Part shown: positions 1 through 5,900 of the stretch, piece by piece | How positions within the stretch are numbered: position 1 is the first letter of the stretch | Layout of the letters: each line of letters starts with the position of its first letter | NCBI GenBank assembly: GCA_003550945.1 | Contig: PULL01000019.1 | Coordinates: forward strand, 1-6,751 | Length of the DNA: 6,751 nucleotides | From: Thioalkalivibrio sp. | GTDB taxonomy: Bacteria > Pseudomonadota > Gammaproteobacteria > Ectothiorhodospirales > Ectothiorhodospiraceae | Direction of reading: 5' to 3' | The notes under the pieces: model-generated | Seen by the model: the letters and a program-made list of their open reading frames with translations, nothing else | The model's database searches: none | What the model was told of the DNA's origin: nothing | Translations under genes and position numbers: made by a program

Positions 1-862
1 CCTGTCCTTCCTCGTAGCCTTCCCGCCGGCTTGCAAGGCTCTCGCGGAAAACGGCGTCGATCTCGTTCAGGCGTTCCGCCACCTGTGCCAGAAATGACTC
101 GATCTCGGCCCGGTCGCGGTGGGCCCGGCCGCGCATCTCGGCGACGAGGTCGGCGATCGCCACCAGCGCCTCCTCGGTACGATCCGGCGCCGCAGCGCCG
201 AGCAGCAGTTGCCGGATGTCTTCGTAACGCCCACCCAGTTCGCTCGGCACTTCGATGTGTTCCAACAGCCGCAGCAACACCTCGTGCGGCTTCAGCCCAT
301 CACGGGGCCCGTCACGATGCGCTCCGCGCACGGAAGGCTGCAGGCGCATCGCCAGTTCGTGACCGAGGTTGTAGACCTGCACCTCGCTGTCGGCCCGCTC
401 GATCCTGAGGAGCAGGTCAGCGCCGGCATCCGACCCCAGCAGGCCCTCCACCAGCTCCTGCAGAAGGTTCCGGGCCATGCGCAAGCGTCGCCGCTCGGCA
501 TCGGCCGCGTCCGCGGCGCCCCCCGACCCGCGTCTGAACAGTCTGCCCAGAAGGCCCTGGCCCATACCCGCACGTTCACTTTCCCCCAGTTGGCGGTTAT
601 CCAGGTTCCGGACCGATTCCGAGATCTGTTCCAACTGTGCACGCAGGCGCGTCGGGTCGGCTCCCGCCCGCAGCAGCCCCCGCAGTTCGTCAAGATTCCG
701 GTCGAGCACCGGGTCGATCCCTTCAGCGGCCAGTGCAAGGCGGATCAGTGCCTGGCGCAGCAGGGCTTCGGTCTCCGCCCACTTCCTCTCACGGGACTCG
801 AACTCGGCGACGGTGCCGAGATATTTCTCTTTCCACTCGGTCTGGATGCGTTCTTCCGGCAC
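1..862 (-). CDS. Probable diguanylate cyclase (GGDEF protein), N-terminal part only; runs off the left edge
   Basis: The minus strand is open without a stop from a GTG at 862 to base 1, giving 287 residues. An in-frame TGA, which is the stop of the upstream ACT gene, lies nine codons before this GTG, so the start cannot be far upstream; GGGGA at 872-876 is a fair ribosome site. The protein starts VPEERIQTEWKEKYLGTVAE and is mostly charged helix. Residues about 8-100 look like coiled coil, with an LIRLALAAEGIDPVLDR stretch at about 41-57. A second helical block (LKPHEVLLRLLEHIEVP, then ALVAIADLVAEMR and EIESFLAQVAERLNEIDAVF) follows. From memory this arrangement resembles the soluble N-terminal region of Pseudomonas-type GGDEF proteins (DgcP-like), which would make c-di-GMP from two GTP. 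The catalytic domain is not in the window, so this is inference. There is no signal peptide or membrane segment. It is probably translated in series with the ACT gene 24 bp upstream. Confidence 0.6.
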   Translation of the reverse strand, partial: MPEERIQTEWKEKYLGTVAEFESRERKWAETEALLRQALIRLALAAEGIDPVLDRNLDELRGLLRAGADPTRLRAQLEQISESVRNLDNRQLGESERAGMGQGLLGRLFRRGSGGAADAADAERRRLRMARNLLQELVEGLLGSDAGADLLLRIERADSEVQVYNLGHELAMRLQPSVRGAHRDGPRDGLKPHEVLLRLLEHIEVPSELGGRYEDIRQLLLGAAAPDRTEEALVAIADLVAEMRGRAHRDRAEIESFLAQVAERLNEIDAVFRESLASRREGYEEGQ

Positions 863-886
863 GCCGCTCGATCCCCGTTCCGGGCC

Positions 887-1429
887 TCAGCCCACGCCGC
901 CGGGCGCTGCACCGGCATCGTGAAGCTCAAGGTCGACCATCAGCGCGTTCGCCAGGGCTTCCAGGTCATCCTGCACCGCGTGCAGATCGGTCTGCGCTGG
1001 CACACCGAGTTCCGCGTAGGCGCGAAACAGGAGTTCGCCCGACATCGAAGCGGGCTCGCAGCCGGTCTCCAGCTCCTCGATGGTGATGCCGTGACGTGCC
1101 AGCACGGCCGAGATGTCCTGCACGATCCCCGGGTGATCGTGACCCACCAGGTCCAGCTGCACGCGGCGCAGCCTCTCCGGCCCGGGATCCCGGCCCCGCT
1201 CGATGGTCACGTGGAGCCCCTCGCTCTCCAGGCCCCGGAGCACGGACTCCAGGCCGTCTGCCGCCTCGGCATCCACCTCGAGCCGGACCACGCCGGCGAA
1301 CTGTCCGGCCAGCTGCACCATCCGGCTCTCCATCCAGTTGGCTCCCGCGCCGGTCGCGCGGGCCGACACCGCGCTCACCAATCCCGGGCGATCCGGCCCG
1401 AGCAGCGTCAGAATTACGGATACCTTCAC
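887..1429 (-). CDS. Two-ACT-domain protein, GcvR-like (glycine cleavage repressor family)
   Basis: This 180-residue cytoplasmic protein consists of two ACT domains. The first (about 1-76) has LTLLGPDRPGLVSAVS near residues 7-22; the second (about 88-168) has LVGHDHPGIVQDIS near 94-107. Each shows the strand, G-x-D/H-x-P-G turn and helix typical of ACT folds, which bind small ligands, often amino acids. Size and twin-domain layout match the GcvR family; E. coli GcvR binds glycine and antagonises the activator GcvA. No gcvA, gcvTHP or other glycine gene is nearby, so GcvR function is not shown, only family resemblance. There is no DNA-binding domain. The start is GTG at 1429 with GGGGGG at 1437-1442, 7 nt upstream. 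The C-terminal tail (DAGAAPGGVG) is low complexity. It lies 85 bp after the M50 gene and 24 bp before the GGDEF-type gene, which suggests co-transcription. Confidence 0.8.
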   Translation of the reverse strand: MKVSVILTLLGPDRPGLVSAVSARATGAGANWMESRMVQLAGQFAGVVRLEVDAEAADGLESVLRGLESEGLHVTIERGRDPGPERLRRVQLDLVGHDHPGIVQDISAVLARHGITIEELETGCEPASMSGELLFRAYAELGVPAQTDLHAVQDDLEALANALMVDLELHDAGAAPGGVG

Positions 1430-1464
1430 ACTGTGACCCCCCGATCGACGGCTGAAGGCACGAT

Positions 1465-1495
1465 GGTAAGCGAAGTCCCTGGTGCGCGCCTTACC
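1465..1495. other. Inverted repeat in the M50-ACT intergenic gap
   Basis: GGTAAG at 1465-1470 pairs with CTTACC at 1490-1495, extended by CG/CG with one bulged base, around a loop of about 15 nt. It fills much of the 85-bp gap between the protease stop and the ACT start. No T-run follows on the minus strand, so a classical intrinsic terminator is unlikely. It could be an RNA processing or stability element, or chance. Confidence 0.25.
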
Positions 1496-1514
1496 CCCGG
1501 GGCCGCCCGAACGA

Positions 1515-2645
1515 TCAGTCCGGTTCGAGTTCGGCGCGAACGTCCAGGTAGCGGAGCAGGTCCTTCAGCACCAGTATCCCCACCAGGCGCTCGCCCTCGG
1601 TGACCATCAGCCGAACCGAGCGCGTCTTCTGCATCTGGTTCAGCGCCTCATCGGCCTTCATATCGGCCTCGATGGTGTTTTCCTGAATATTCTGCTGGCA
1701 GACATCCCCGACCCGAGTCCGTTGCCAGTCGTCGCGCGGCACCTCCCGGACCTCCGCGAGCCCGATGCTGCCCAGCAGCCGCTGGCCGCGAACCACCGGG
1801 AAGCGGTCAAAATTGTGATGATAGAGGTACTCGTTCACGAACTCCTCGATGCGGGTTTCCGCGGGCACGGACACCGGATCGGCGGTCATGAACCGGCGCA
1901 CGGTTCGCCCCGCGAGGGCCTGCTGGGTCAGCAGCTGCTGATAGCTCGCGGCCGCCGCCGCGTACACGAACATGCCGATCAGGAACCACCACATGCCGCC
2001 AACGAAGTTGCCCGCGATGAAGCTCGCCAGGCCCAACGCGACCAGCAATAACCCGAACCCCTGGCCCATTCTCGTGGCCCAGCGCGTCGCCCAGCGGATA
2101 TCGCCTTTCATCTGCCAGAGGGTCGCGCGCAGCACGCGGCCGCCATCCAGAGGAAAGCCCGGCACCATGTTGAAGATCGCGAGCAGCATGTTGATGAAGC
2201 CGAGATAGCGCGCCACCCCCGCGATGTGCTCGGGGAAACCCACCGCGACCATCGTCAACGCAAGCAGATAGAACGCAACGCCCAGAACCACGCTGGCGAT
2301 CGGGCCGGCGATCGCCATCCAGAACTCGATTCGCGGCTCCTTGGGCTCCGCCTCCATCTCCGCCACCCCGCCAAACAGGAACAGCGTGATGCGGCGGACA
2401 GGTATGCCGTACGCACGCGCGACCACGGAGTGACTGAGCTCGTGAAAGAGCAGTGAGAAGAACAGCCCCAGCATGCCCACCAGGGCCATCATCCAGTAGG
2501 TGAGCGGGGCCAGATCCGGGTAAACAAAGGGAAAAAATCCGGCGGCCAGCGACCAGGTGACCAGCAACGCCAGGAAAAGCCAGGTTACGTTCGCCCGAAT
2601 CTCGAAACCCAGCACCCGGAACAGACTGAAGCTTTCACCGAACAT
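1515..2645 (-). CDS. Site-2-type M50 intramembrane metalloprotease with two CBS domains
   Basis: This is a 376-residue polytopic membrane protein. Hydrophobic segments lie at about 19-38, 50-69, 108-135, 144-164, 196-212 and 216-234. The zinc site is complete: FHELSH at 67-72 holds the HExxH motif (H68, E69, H72), and NMVPGFPLDGGR at 159-170 supplies the third ligand, D167. Residues about 250-370 form two CBS domains (RFMTADPVSVPAETRIEEFV onward, then RVGDVCQQNIQENTIEADMK onward), ending LVGILVLKDLLRYL. The fold matches the SpoIVFB-like, CBS-containing branch of site-2 proteases, which cut substrates within the membrane and can respond to adenine nucleotides through CBS. There is no PDZ domain, so it is not RseP. 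A GTG six codons upstream (2663) is possible, but the ATG at 2645 has a strong ribosome site and the better start. Its substrate is unknown; no anti-sigma factor lies in the window. It follows the aldolase by 60 bp. Confidence 0.92.
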   Translation of the reverse strand: MFGESFSLFRVLGFEIRANVTWLFLALLVTWSLAAGFFPFVYPDLAPLTYWMMALVGMLGLFFSLLFHELSHSVVARAYGIPVRRITLFLFGGVAEMEAEPKEPRIEFWMAIAGPIASVVLGVAFYLLALTMVAVGFPEHIAGVARYLGFINMLLAIFNMVPGFPLDGGRVLRATLWQMKGDIRWATRWATRMGQGFGLLLVALGLASFIAGNFVGGMWWFLIGMFVYAAAAASYQQLLTQQALAGRTVRRFMTADPVSVPAETRIEEFVNEYLYHHNFDRFPVVRGQRLLGSIGLAEVREVPRDDWQRTRVGDVCQQNIQENTIEADMKADEALNQMQKTRSVRLMVTEGERLVGILVLKDLLRYLDVRAELEPD

Positions 2646-2649
2646 GGCC

Positions 2650-2657
2650 CCTCTCCT
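2650..2657 (-). promoter_or_regulatory. Ribosome binding site that fixes the M50 protease start
   Basis: The minus strand reads AGGAGAGG here, with four bases before the ATG at 2645 (seven from its AGGAG core). It lies inside the longer reading that would start at GTG 2663, where no purine-rich site precedes. This supports the shorter protein. Confidence 0.7.
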
Positions 2658-2678
2658 CGGCACCCACGCTACCGATCC

Positions 2679-2696
2679 GGCCCCGCAACCGGGGCC
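2679..2696. other. Perfect hairpin between aldolase and M50 genes
   Basis: GGCCCCG (2679-2685) and CGGGGCC (2690-2696) form a perfect 7-bp GC-only stem with a CAAC tetraloop, 9 bp past the aldolase stop codon in the direction of transcription. No T-run follows on the minus strand, so it is not a standard intrinsic terminator. It may stabilise the aldolase mRNA 3' end or cause partial attenuation before the protease gene. Confidence 0.45.
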
Positions 2697-2705
2697 AGCA
2701 CCGGC

Positions 2706-3755
2706 TCAGGCGATCGTCACTTCCTTCGAAAGGAACACATCCTGAATCGCGTTCAGCAGGGCCACCCCCTGCTGCATCGGACGCTGGAATGCCTTGCGCC
2801 CCGATATCAGGCCCATTCCGCCTGCCCGCTTGTTGATCACCGCAGTGCGCACCGCCTGCTGCAGGTCGTTCTCGCCCGACGGCCCGCCCGAGTTGATCAT
2901 CCCGACGCGGCCCATGTAGCAGTTCGCAACCTGGTAGCGCACCAGATCGATCGGGTGCTCGGAGGTCAGCGTGTCGTAGACCCTGGGGTGCGTCTTGCCG
3001 AACGCGATCGCCTTGTAGCCACCGTTGTTGGTCGCCTGCTTCTGCTTCACGATGTCGGCGCCGATGGTCGCGGCCAGGTGGTTGCCCTGCCCGGTCAGGT
3101 CCGCCGATTCATGGTAATCGACGCCATCTTTCTTGAACGCGTTGTTGCGCAGATAGGCCCAGAGCACGGTCACCATGCCCAGCTCGTGCGCCCGCGCAAA
3201 GGCCTCGCTGACCTCCTCGATCTGCCGCCGGGACCCCTCGGAACCGAAATAGATCGTGGTGCCGACCGCAACCGCCCCGAGATCAAAGGCCTGTTCCACC
3301 GACGCGAACAGGGTCTGGTCGGCGATGCCCGGGTAGGTGAGCAGCTCGTTGTGGTTCAGTTTCACCAGAAACGGAATGCGGTGCGCGTAACGGCGCGACA
3401 CCGAACCCAGCACGCCTAGCGTCGACGCCACCGCGCTGCAGCCCCCCTCGATCGCCAGCTCGACCAGCCGATCCGGGTCGAAATAGATGGGGTTTGGCGC
3501 GAACGAGGCGCCGGCGGAGTGCTCCACCCCCTGATCCACCGGCAGGATGGACAGGTAGCCGGTACCGGCCAGCCGACCGCTGTTGAACATCAGCTGGAGA
3601 TTGCGCATCACCGTCGGAGAGCGGTCCGTCAGGGAGACTACGCGGTCCACGAAATCCGGGCCGGGGGTCTGCAGCAGGTCCCTGGGTATCCCCTTGCACT
3701 CGTGTTGCAGCAGGTCTTCCGCCTCGCTCCCGAGAAGGTCGAACAAGTCCGTCAC
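2706..3755 (-). CDS. fbaB: Class I fructose-bisphosphate aldolase, FbaB/DhnA type
   Basis: This 349-residue cytoplasmic enzyme should cleave fructose 1,6-bisphosphate to dihydroxyacetone phosphate and glyceraldehyde 3-phosphate, or run in reverse, in glycolysis, gluconeogenesis or the Calvin cycle. Length equals that of E. coli FbaB (about 350). Family stretches include YLSILPVDQGVEHSAG (67-82, D74), VKLNHNELL (131-139), GADIVKQK (232-239), NNGGYKAIAFGKT (243-255), VRYQVANCYMGRVGMINSGG (272-291) and the phosphate-binding-like GGMGLISGRKAF (312-323). K237 or K239 should be the Schiff-base lysine by analogy with archaeal relatives; I cannot align to settle which. No histidine cluster typical of zinc class II aldolases is present. 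The start is GTG at 3755, preceded after 5 nt by a very strong AGGAGGA. It leads the four-gene minus-strand group, behind a 392-bp region with promoter-like and palindromic elements. Confidence 0.95.
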   Translation of the reverse strand: MTDLFDLLGSEAEDLLQHECKGIPRDLLQTPGPDFVDRVVSLTDRSPTVMRNLQLMFNSGRLAGTGYLSILPVDQGVEHSAGASFAPNPIYFDPDRLVELAIEGGCSAVASTLGVLGSVSRRYAHRIPFLVKLNHNELLTYPGIADQTLFASVEQAFDLGAVAVGTTIYFGSEGSRRQIEEVSEAFARAHELGMVTVLWAYLRNNAFKKDGVDYHESADLTGQGNHLAATIGADIVKQKQATNNGGYKAIAFGKTHPRVYDTLTSEHPIDLVRYQVANCYMGRVGMINSGGPSGENDLQQAVRTAVINKRAGGMGLISGRKAFQRPMQQGVALLNAIQDVFLSKEVTIA

Positions 3756-3760
3756 GACGA

Positions 3761-3767
3761 TCCTCCT
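3761..3767 (-). promoter_or_regulatory. Strong ribosome binding site of the aldolase gene
   Basis: The minus strand reads AGGAGGA, a near-perfect anti-16S match, 5 nt before the GTG at 3755. It supports GTG as the true start and suggests high translation, as expected for a central metabolic enzyme. Confidence 0.8.
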
Positions 3768-3783
3768 AGCGCGCCGTCAGGAT

Positions 3784-3830
3784 CCTCGGAGCGGGCACCC
3801 GGCGCAGTTTGTCCCCACAAGGCCCCGAGG
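3784..3830 (-). other. Possible folded 5' leader of the aldolase mRNA
   Basis: CCTCGG (3784-3789) is complementary to CCGAGG (3825-3830), closing a loop that contains a smaller inverted repeat, TTGT-CCCC-ACAA (3809-3820), and a weak GC hairpin near 3792-3801. The whole could fold as a small branched structure 17 nt upstream of the AGGAGGA site. It matches no riboswitch that I recognise and stems are short, so chance is possible. Confidence 0.2.
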
Positions 3831-3841
3831 TCTTCACACCG

Positions 3842-3871
3842 AGTATGGACCCCGGGGTCGGACCAAGGCAA
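3842..3871 (-). promoter_or_regulatory. Candidate sigma-70-like promoter of the aldolase gene with a palindrome in its spacer
   Basis: On the minus strand TTGCCT (3866-3871, -35-like, 4 of 6) and CATACT (3842-3847, -10-like, 4 of 6) are 18 bp apart, about 90 bp before the aldolase start. The spacer contains the perfect 12-bp palindrome GACCCCGGGGTC (3848-3859), a possible operator. The match is modest and other positions are possible. Confidence 0.25.
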
Positions 3872-3883
3872 ACGGTTGATTCC

Positions 3884-3928
3884 GCTTCAAACAGGGGTGC
3901 AAAACGGGTGCAAAAACAGGCTTGAAGC
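3884..3928. repeat. Inverted repeat enclosing two direct repeats
   Basis: GCTTCAA (3884-3890) and TTGAAGC (3922-3928) are perfect inverted arms. Between them GGGTGCAAAA occurs twice, at 3895-3904 and 3906-3915, with an 11-bp period close to one helical turn. The element sits about 130-175 bp upstream of the aldolase start and just upstream of the candidate promoter, a usual place for an activator or repressor site. No regulator can be named. Confidence 0.4.
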
Positions 3929-4104
3929 CGCATTTTCACCCCCAAAACGAGGCCCGTAACCCATTGCCGCGCCCTGAGGACGTATGCGGAAAACCCGGTG
4001 CACATGCAAACCAGCCGGATGCAACGGTACCCGTCCGCAAAGCGCGGGAACGGTCAGCCCCGTTCGGGACGGCGCGTCGCGGCACCGGTTGGTCAGACGA
4101 GGCG

Positions 4105-4122
4105 ATCCGCTACCGGATTTTT
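4105..4122 (+). terminator. Weak terminator-like hairpin, plus-strand orientation
   Basis: ATCCG (4105-4109) and CGGAT (4114-4118) form a 5-bp stem with a CTAC loop, running into TTTTT (4118-4122) on the plus strand. It lies 26 bp beyond the L,D-transpeptidase stop, but in that gene's direction the T-run precedes the stem, so it does not fit as its terminator. No plus-strand gene ends here. Weak stem; possibly chance. Confidence 0.15.
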
Positions 4123-4147
4123 CCCGCGCGTCACCCCGCCCGCGAGT

Positions 4148-5803
4148 TCAGGAAGGTTCGCCGTCTTCGGCACACCCGACCGGCGATCGGGCTTCCAGTG
4201 CTGGCCGCGACAACGCCTCCGCAATCCGATCATCCCGCCCATAAATGTCGGGCCTGAACACCACGCCCCCGTCGGCAGCCACGTCGGCGGTCCAGTAGCC
4301 GATCAGGATGGGGACCGGACGCGTGAGGTAGAAATTCTCGGTCTTTTCCTTGGCCACGAGTTCGGCCGCACGCTCCGGACCAGCGTCGCTGCCGTCCTCG
4401 ATCAGCAGATCGACGAGCTCCATTGGCCTCTCCACTCGCACACACCCGGAACTCACCTGCCGACGCGCGCGTTCAAAGATTCCCTGGCTCGGCGTGTCGT
4501 GCAGGTATACGTGAAACGGGTTCGCGAAGCGGATCGCCACCTGGCCCAGCGCGTTGTGCGGACCCGGTTCCTGGCGGACCAGAATTCCGCTGGGGTTGTG
4601 CCAGTCGACGTCTTCCGGATCGAGCCGGCCCCCGCGGTAGTCCAGCACGTGCATCCGGTTCTCCTTCAGGTATCCGATGTCCTCGCGCACGCGAGGCAGC
4701 ACATCCTGGCGCAGTATGGTCGGCGGCACGGTCCAGGATGGATTGAAGGTCAGATGCGTCACCTCCGATCGCAGGCGCGGCGTCGGACGGGAAGCGCGCC
4801 CGACCTGTGTGCGAGCGCTCCAGACGGTCTCGCCATCGCGAACGTAGCGGATCTGAGCGCCGGCAATATCAACCACCACGCCGAACGGCATCGGCTCCCG
4901 GGCCAGCCAGCGCGCCCGTTCCAGATTTACACGAAGCTGTTCCAGCCGGGACGGCACGGGCCTGTTCAACGCCGCCAACGTCTCCGGGCCCACGATGCCG
5001 TCCGCCGCGAGACCGCGCGCGCGCTGGAAGGCCAGCACGGCCGCGACCAGCCCCGCGTCGTAGATGTCACTGTCTGCCACGTGGACCGAGGCTGCAGGGG
5101 CGTATTCCCGCAAGCGCTCCCGCAACAGGGGCACGCGGGCGTCGCGATCACCTTCGCGCAGCAGCGGCCCCGCAGGCACGATCGGCCCTTCCGCCGCTGG
5201 CGGCAGACGCATCAGTTCGACGTATGCCTGGCGCAGGCCCTGATACTGCGGGGTGGACGGGCGCGCCTGGGAGAACGCGCCGTCAATGTCATCCAGCATC
5301 CCCGCCGCGAGCATGATCACGCGCAGACGCTGTGCCTCGACGGCAGCAGGGTCCGCAGACGGCCAGATCGGCTCGACTACGGCAGGATCCAGGCGGCCCA
5401 GCGCGAGATCCTGCATCGCGTTCAGAAAGGCGTCCGTGGCCAGCAGGTCCACGCAGGCGATGTCGGCCGGCGATGCAGCACGCTCGGCCACGCTCCGCCT
5501 GAGATCCGAGAGCCGGTAGGATTCCGGGTCCAGCCCATCCTTCTCGAGGCTCCCCAGCGCGGCGACCAGTTGGGCGAGACGGTCTTCCCGCTCCCAGGCC
5601 GGCGCATACCCCCGCTCGGCATAGAACCAGAGAAGCGCGTCGGTGGAGCTGAAATCCCGTTGCGCCCGGCCCGCTTCCCTCGCGTCCGATGCAGCCACCG
5701 TCAGTGCTGCCTCAATGTGCCGCGCGGACTCCTCCACAGACCCGGGGTTTGCCAGAACCCAGGCGGGAACCCACAGCAGCACCAGGAGAAGCGTGAACCG
5801 CAT
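4148..5803 (-). CDS. Secreted L,D-transpeptidase, YcbB/LdtD type, with peptidoglycan-binding domain
   Basis: This 551-residue protein begins with a short basic end and hydrophobic core (MRFTLLLVLLWVPAWVLA), a signal peptide probably cut near residue 18, so it should act in the periplasm. Residues about 50-205 are the helical region usual in YcbB proteins. Residues about 213-281 form a peptidoglycan-binding domain (LLREGDRDARVPLLRERL, AVLAFQRARGLAADGIVGPETLAALN). The YkuD catalytic domain follows (about 304-467), including TFNPSWTVPPTIL, YLHDTP with H435, and SSGCVRV with the nucleophile C454. E. coli LdtD (about 615 residues) has the same order and makes 3-3 cross-links in peptidoglycan. All key residues are present. 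A TTG three codons upstream (5812) is an alternative start; ATG 5803 fits the signal peptide better, with only a weak GAG nearby. It is divergent from the YkuD_2 gene and separated from the aldolase by 392 bp, so it is probably its own unit. Confidence 0.93.
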   Translation of the reverse strand: MRFTLLLVLLWVPAWVLANPGSVEESARHIEAALTVAASDAREAGRAQRDFSSTDALLWFYAERGYAPAWEREDRLAQLVAALGSLEKDGLDPESYRLSDLRRSVAERAASPADIACVDLLATDAFLNAMQDLALGRLDPAVVEPIWPSADPAAVEAQRLRVIMLAAGMLDDIDGAFSQARPSTPQYQGLRQAYVELMRLPPAAEGPIVPAGPLLREGDRDARVPLLRERLREYAPAASVHVADSDIYDAGLVAAVLAFQRARGLAADGIVGPETLAALNRPVPSRLEQLRVNLERARWLAREPMPFGVVVDIAGAQIRYVRDGETVWSARTQVGRASRPTPRLRSEVTHLTFNPSWTVPPTILRQDVLPRVREDIGYLKENRMHVLDYRGGRLDPEDVDWHNPSGILVRQEPGPHNALGQVAIRFANPFHVYLHDTPSQGIFERARRQVSSGCVRVERPMELVDLLIEDGSDAGPERAAELVAKEKTENFYLTRPVPILIGYWTADVAADGGVVFRPDIYGRDDRIAEALSRPALEARSPVGCAEDGEPS

Positions 5804-5818
5804 GGTGATCAACTCATT

Positions 5819-5846
5819 TTTACTCGATGGCTCAGTATGTTAGAAT
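5819..5846 (+). promoter_or_regulatory. Candidate sigma-70-like promoter for the YkuD_2 gene
   Basis: TTTACT (5819-5824, 4 of 6 to the -35) and TAGAAT (5841-5846, 5 of 6 to the -10) are spaced by 16 bp in an AT-rich patch unlike the surrounding DNA. Transcription from here would give a 5' leader of about 190 nt before the ATG at 6044. GTAT/ATAC arms (5836-5839 and 5846-5849) bracket the -10. I found no equally good promoter for the opposing L,D-transpeptidase gene; TTGACG at 5880-5875 on the minus strand lacks a matching -10. Confidence 0.4.
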
Positions 5847-5900
5847 ACACGGGTTTTTTGTGCATACGGAGTACCGTCAAGTTATCGCCAGTTTCTGCCG

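Larger units (their letters stand above)
3756..4147. other. 392-bp non-coding region upstream of the aldolase gene
   Basis: This stretch separates the L,D-transpeptidase stop from the aldolase start. I see no convincing gene: short frames on either strand lack family resemblance and ribosome sites. Its aldolase-proximal half is less GC-rich than the flanks in places (3870-3960 holds several A-runs) and carries repeats, palindromes and a possible promoter listed separately. Its distal half (about 3960-4147) holds one short hairpin and nothing else I can name. Confidence 0.6.

Noticed and set aside
292..738. Minus-strand frame of 148 codons inside the left-edge gene
   Set aside because: It is an out-of-phase reading of the same strand, rich in Trp, Arg and Cys, and conflicts with the coherent helical protein in the neighbouring phase.
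119..1603. A 494-codon plus-strand open frame
   Set aside because: It is antisense to the ACT gene, the GGDEF-type gene and the end of the protease. Its composition is shadow-like and it has no recognisable domain.
2646..2663. Upstream GTG start for the M50 protease
   Set aside because: The GTG lacks a ribosome site, while the ATG at 2645 has AGGAGAGG directly before it.
3895..3915. The two GGGTGCAAAA copies as a CRISPR array or replication iterons
   Set aside because: Only two short copies with no spacers of CRISPR size and no replication gene nearby; a regulatory site is more likely.
3756..4147. A tRNA or other known RNA gene in the large gap
   Set aside because: No T-arm-like GGTTCGAATCC sequence, no acceptor stem pairing and no known riboswitch core found by eye.
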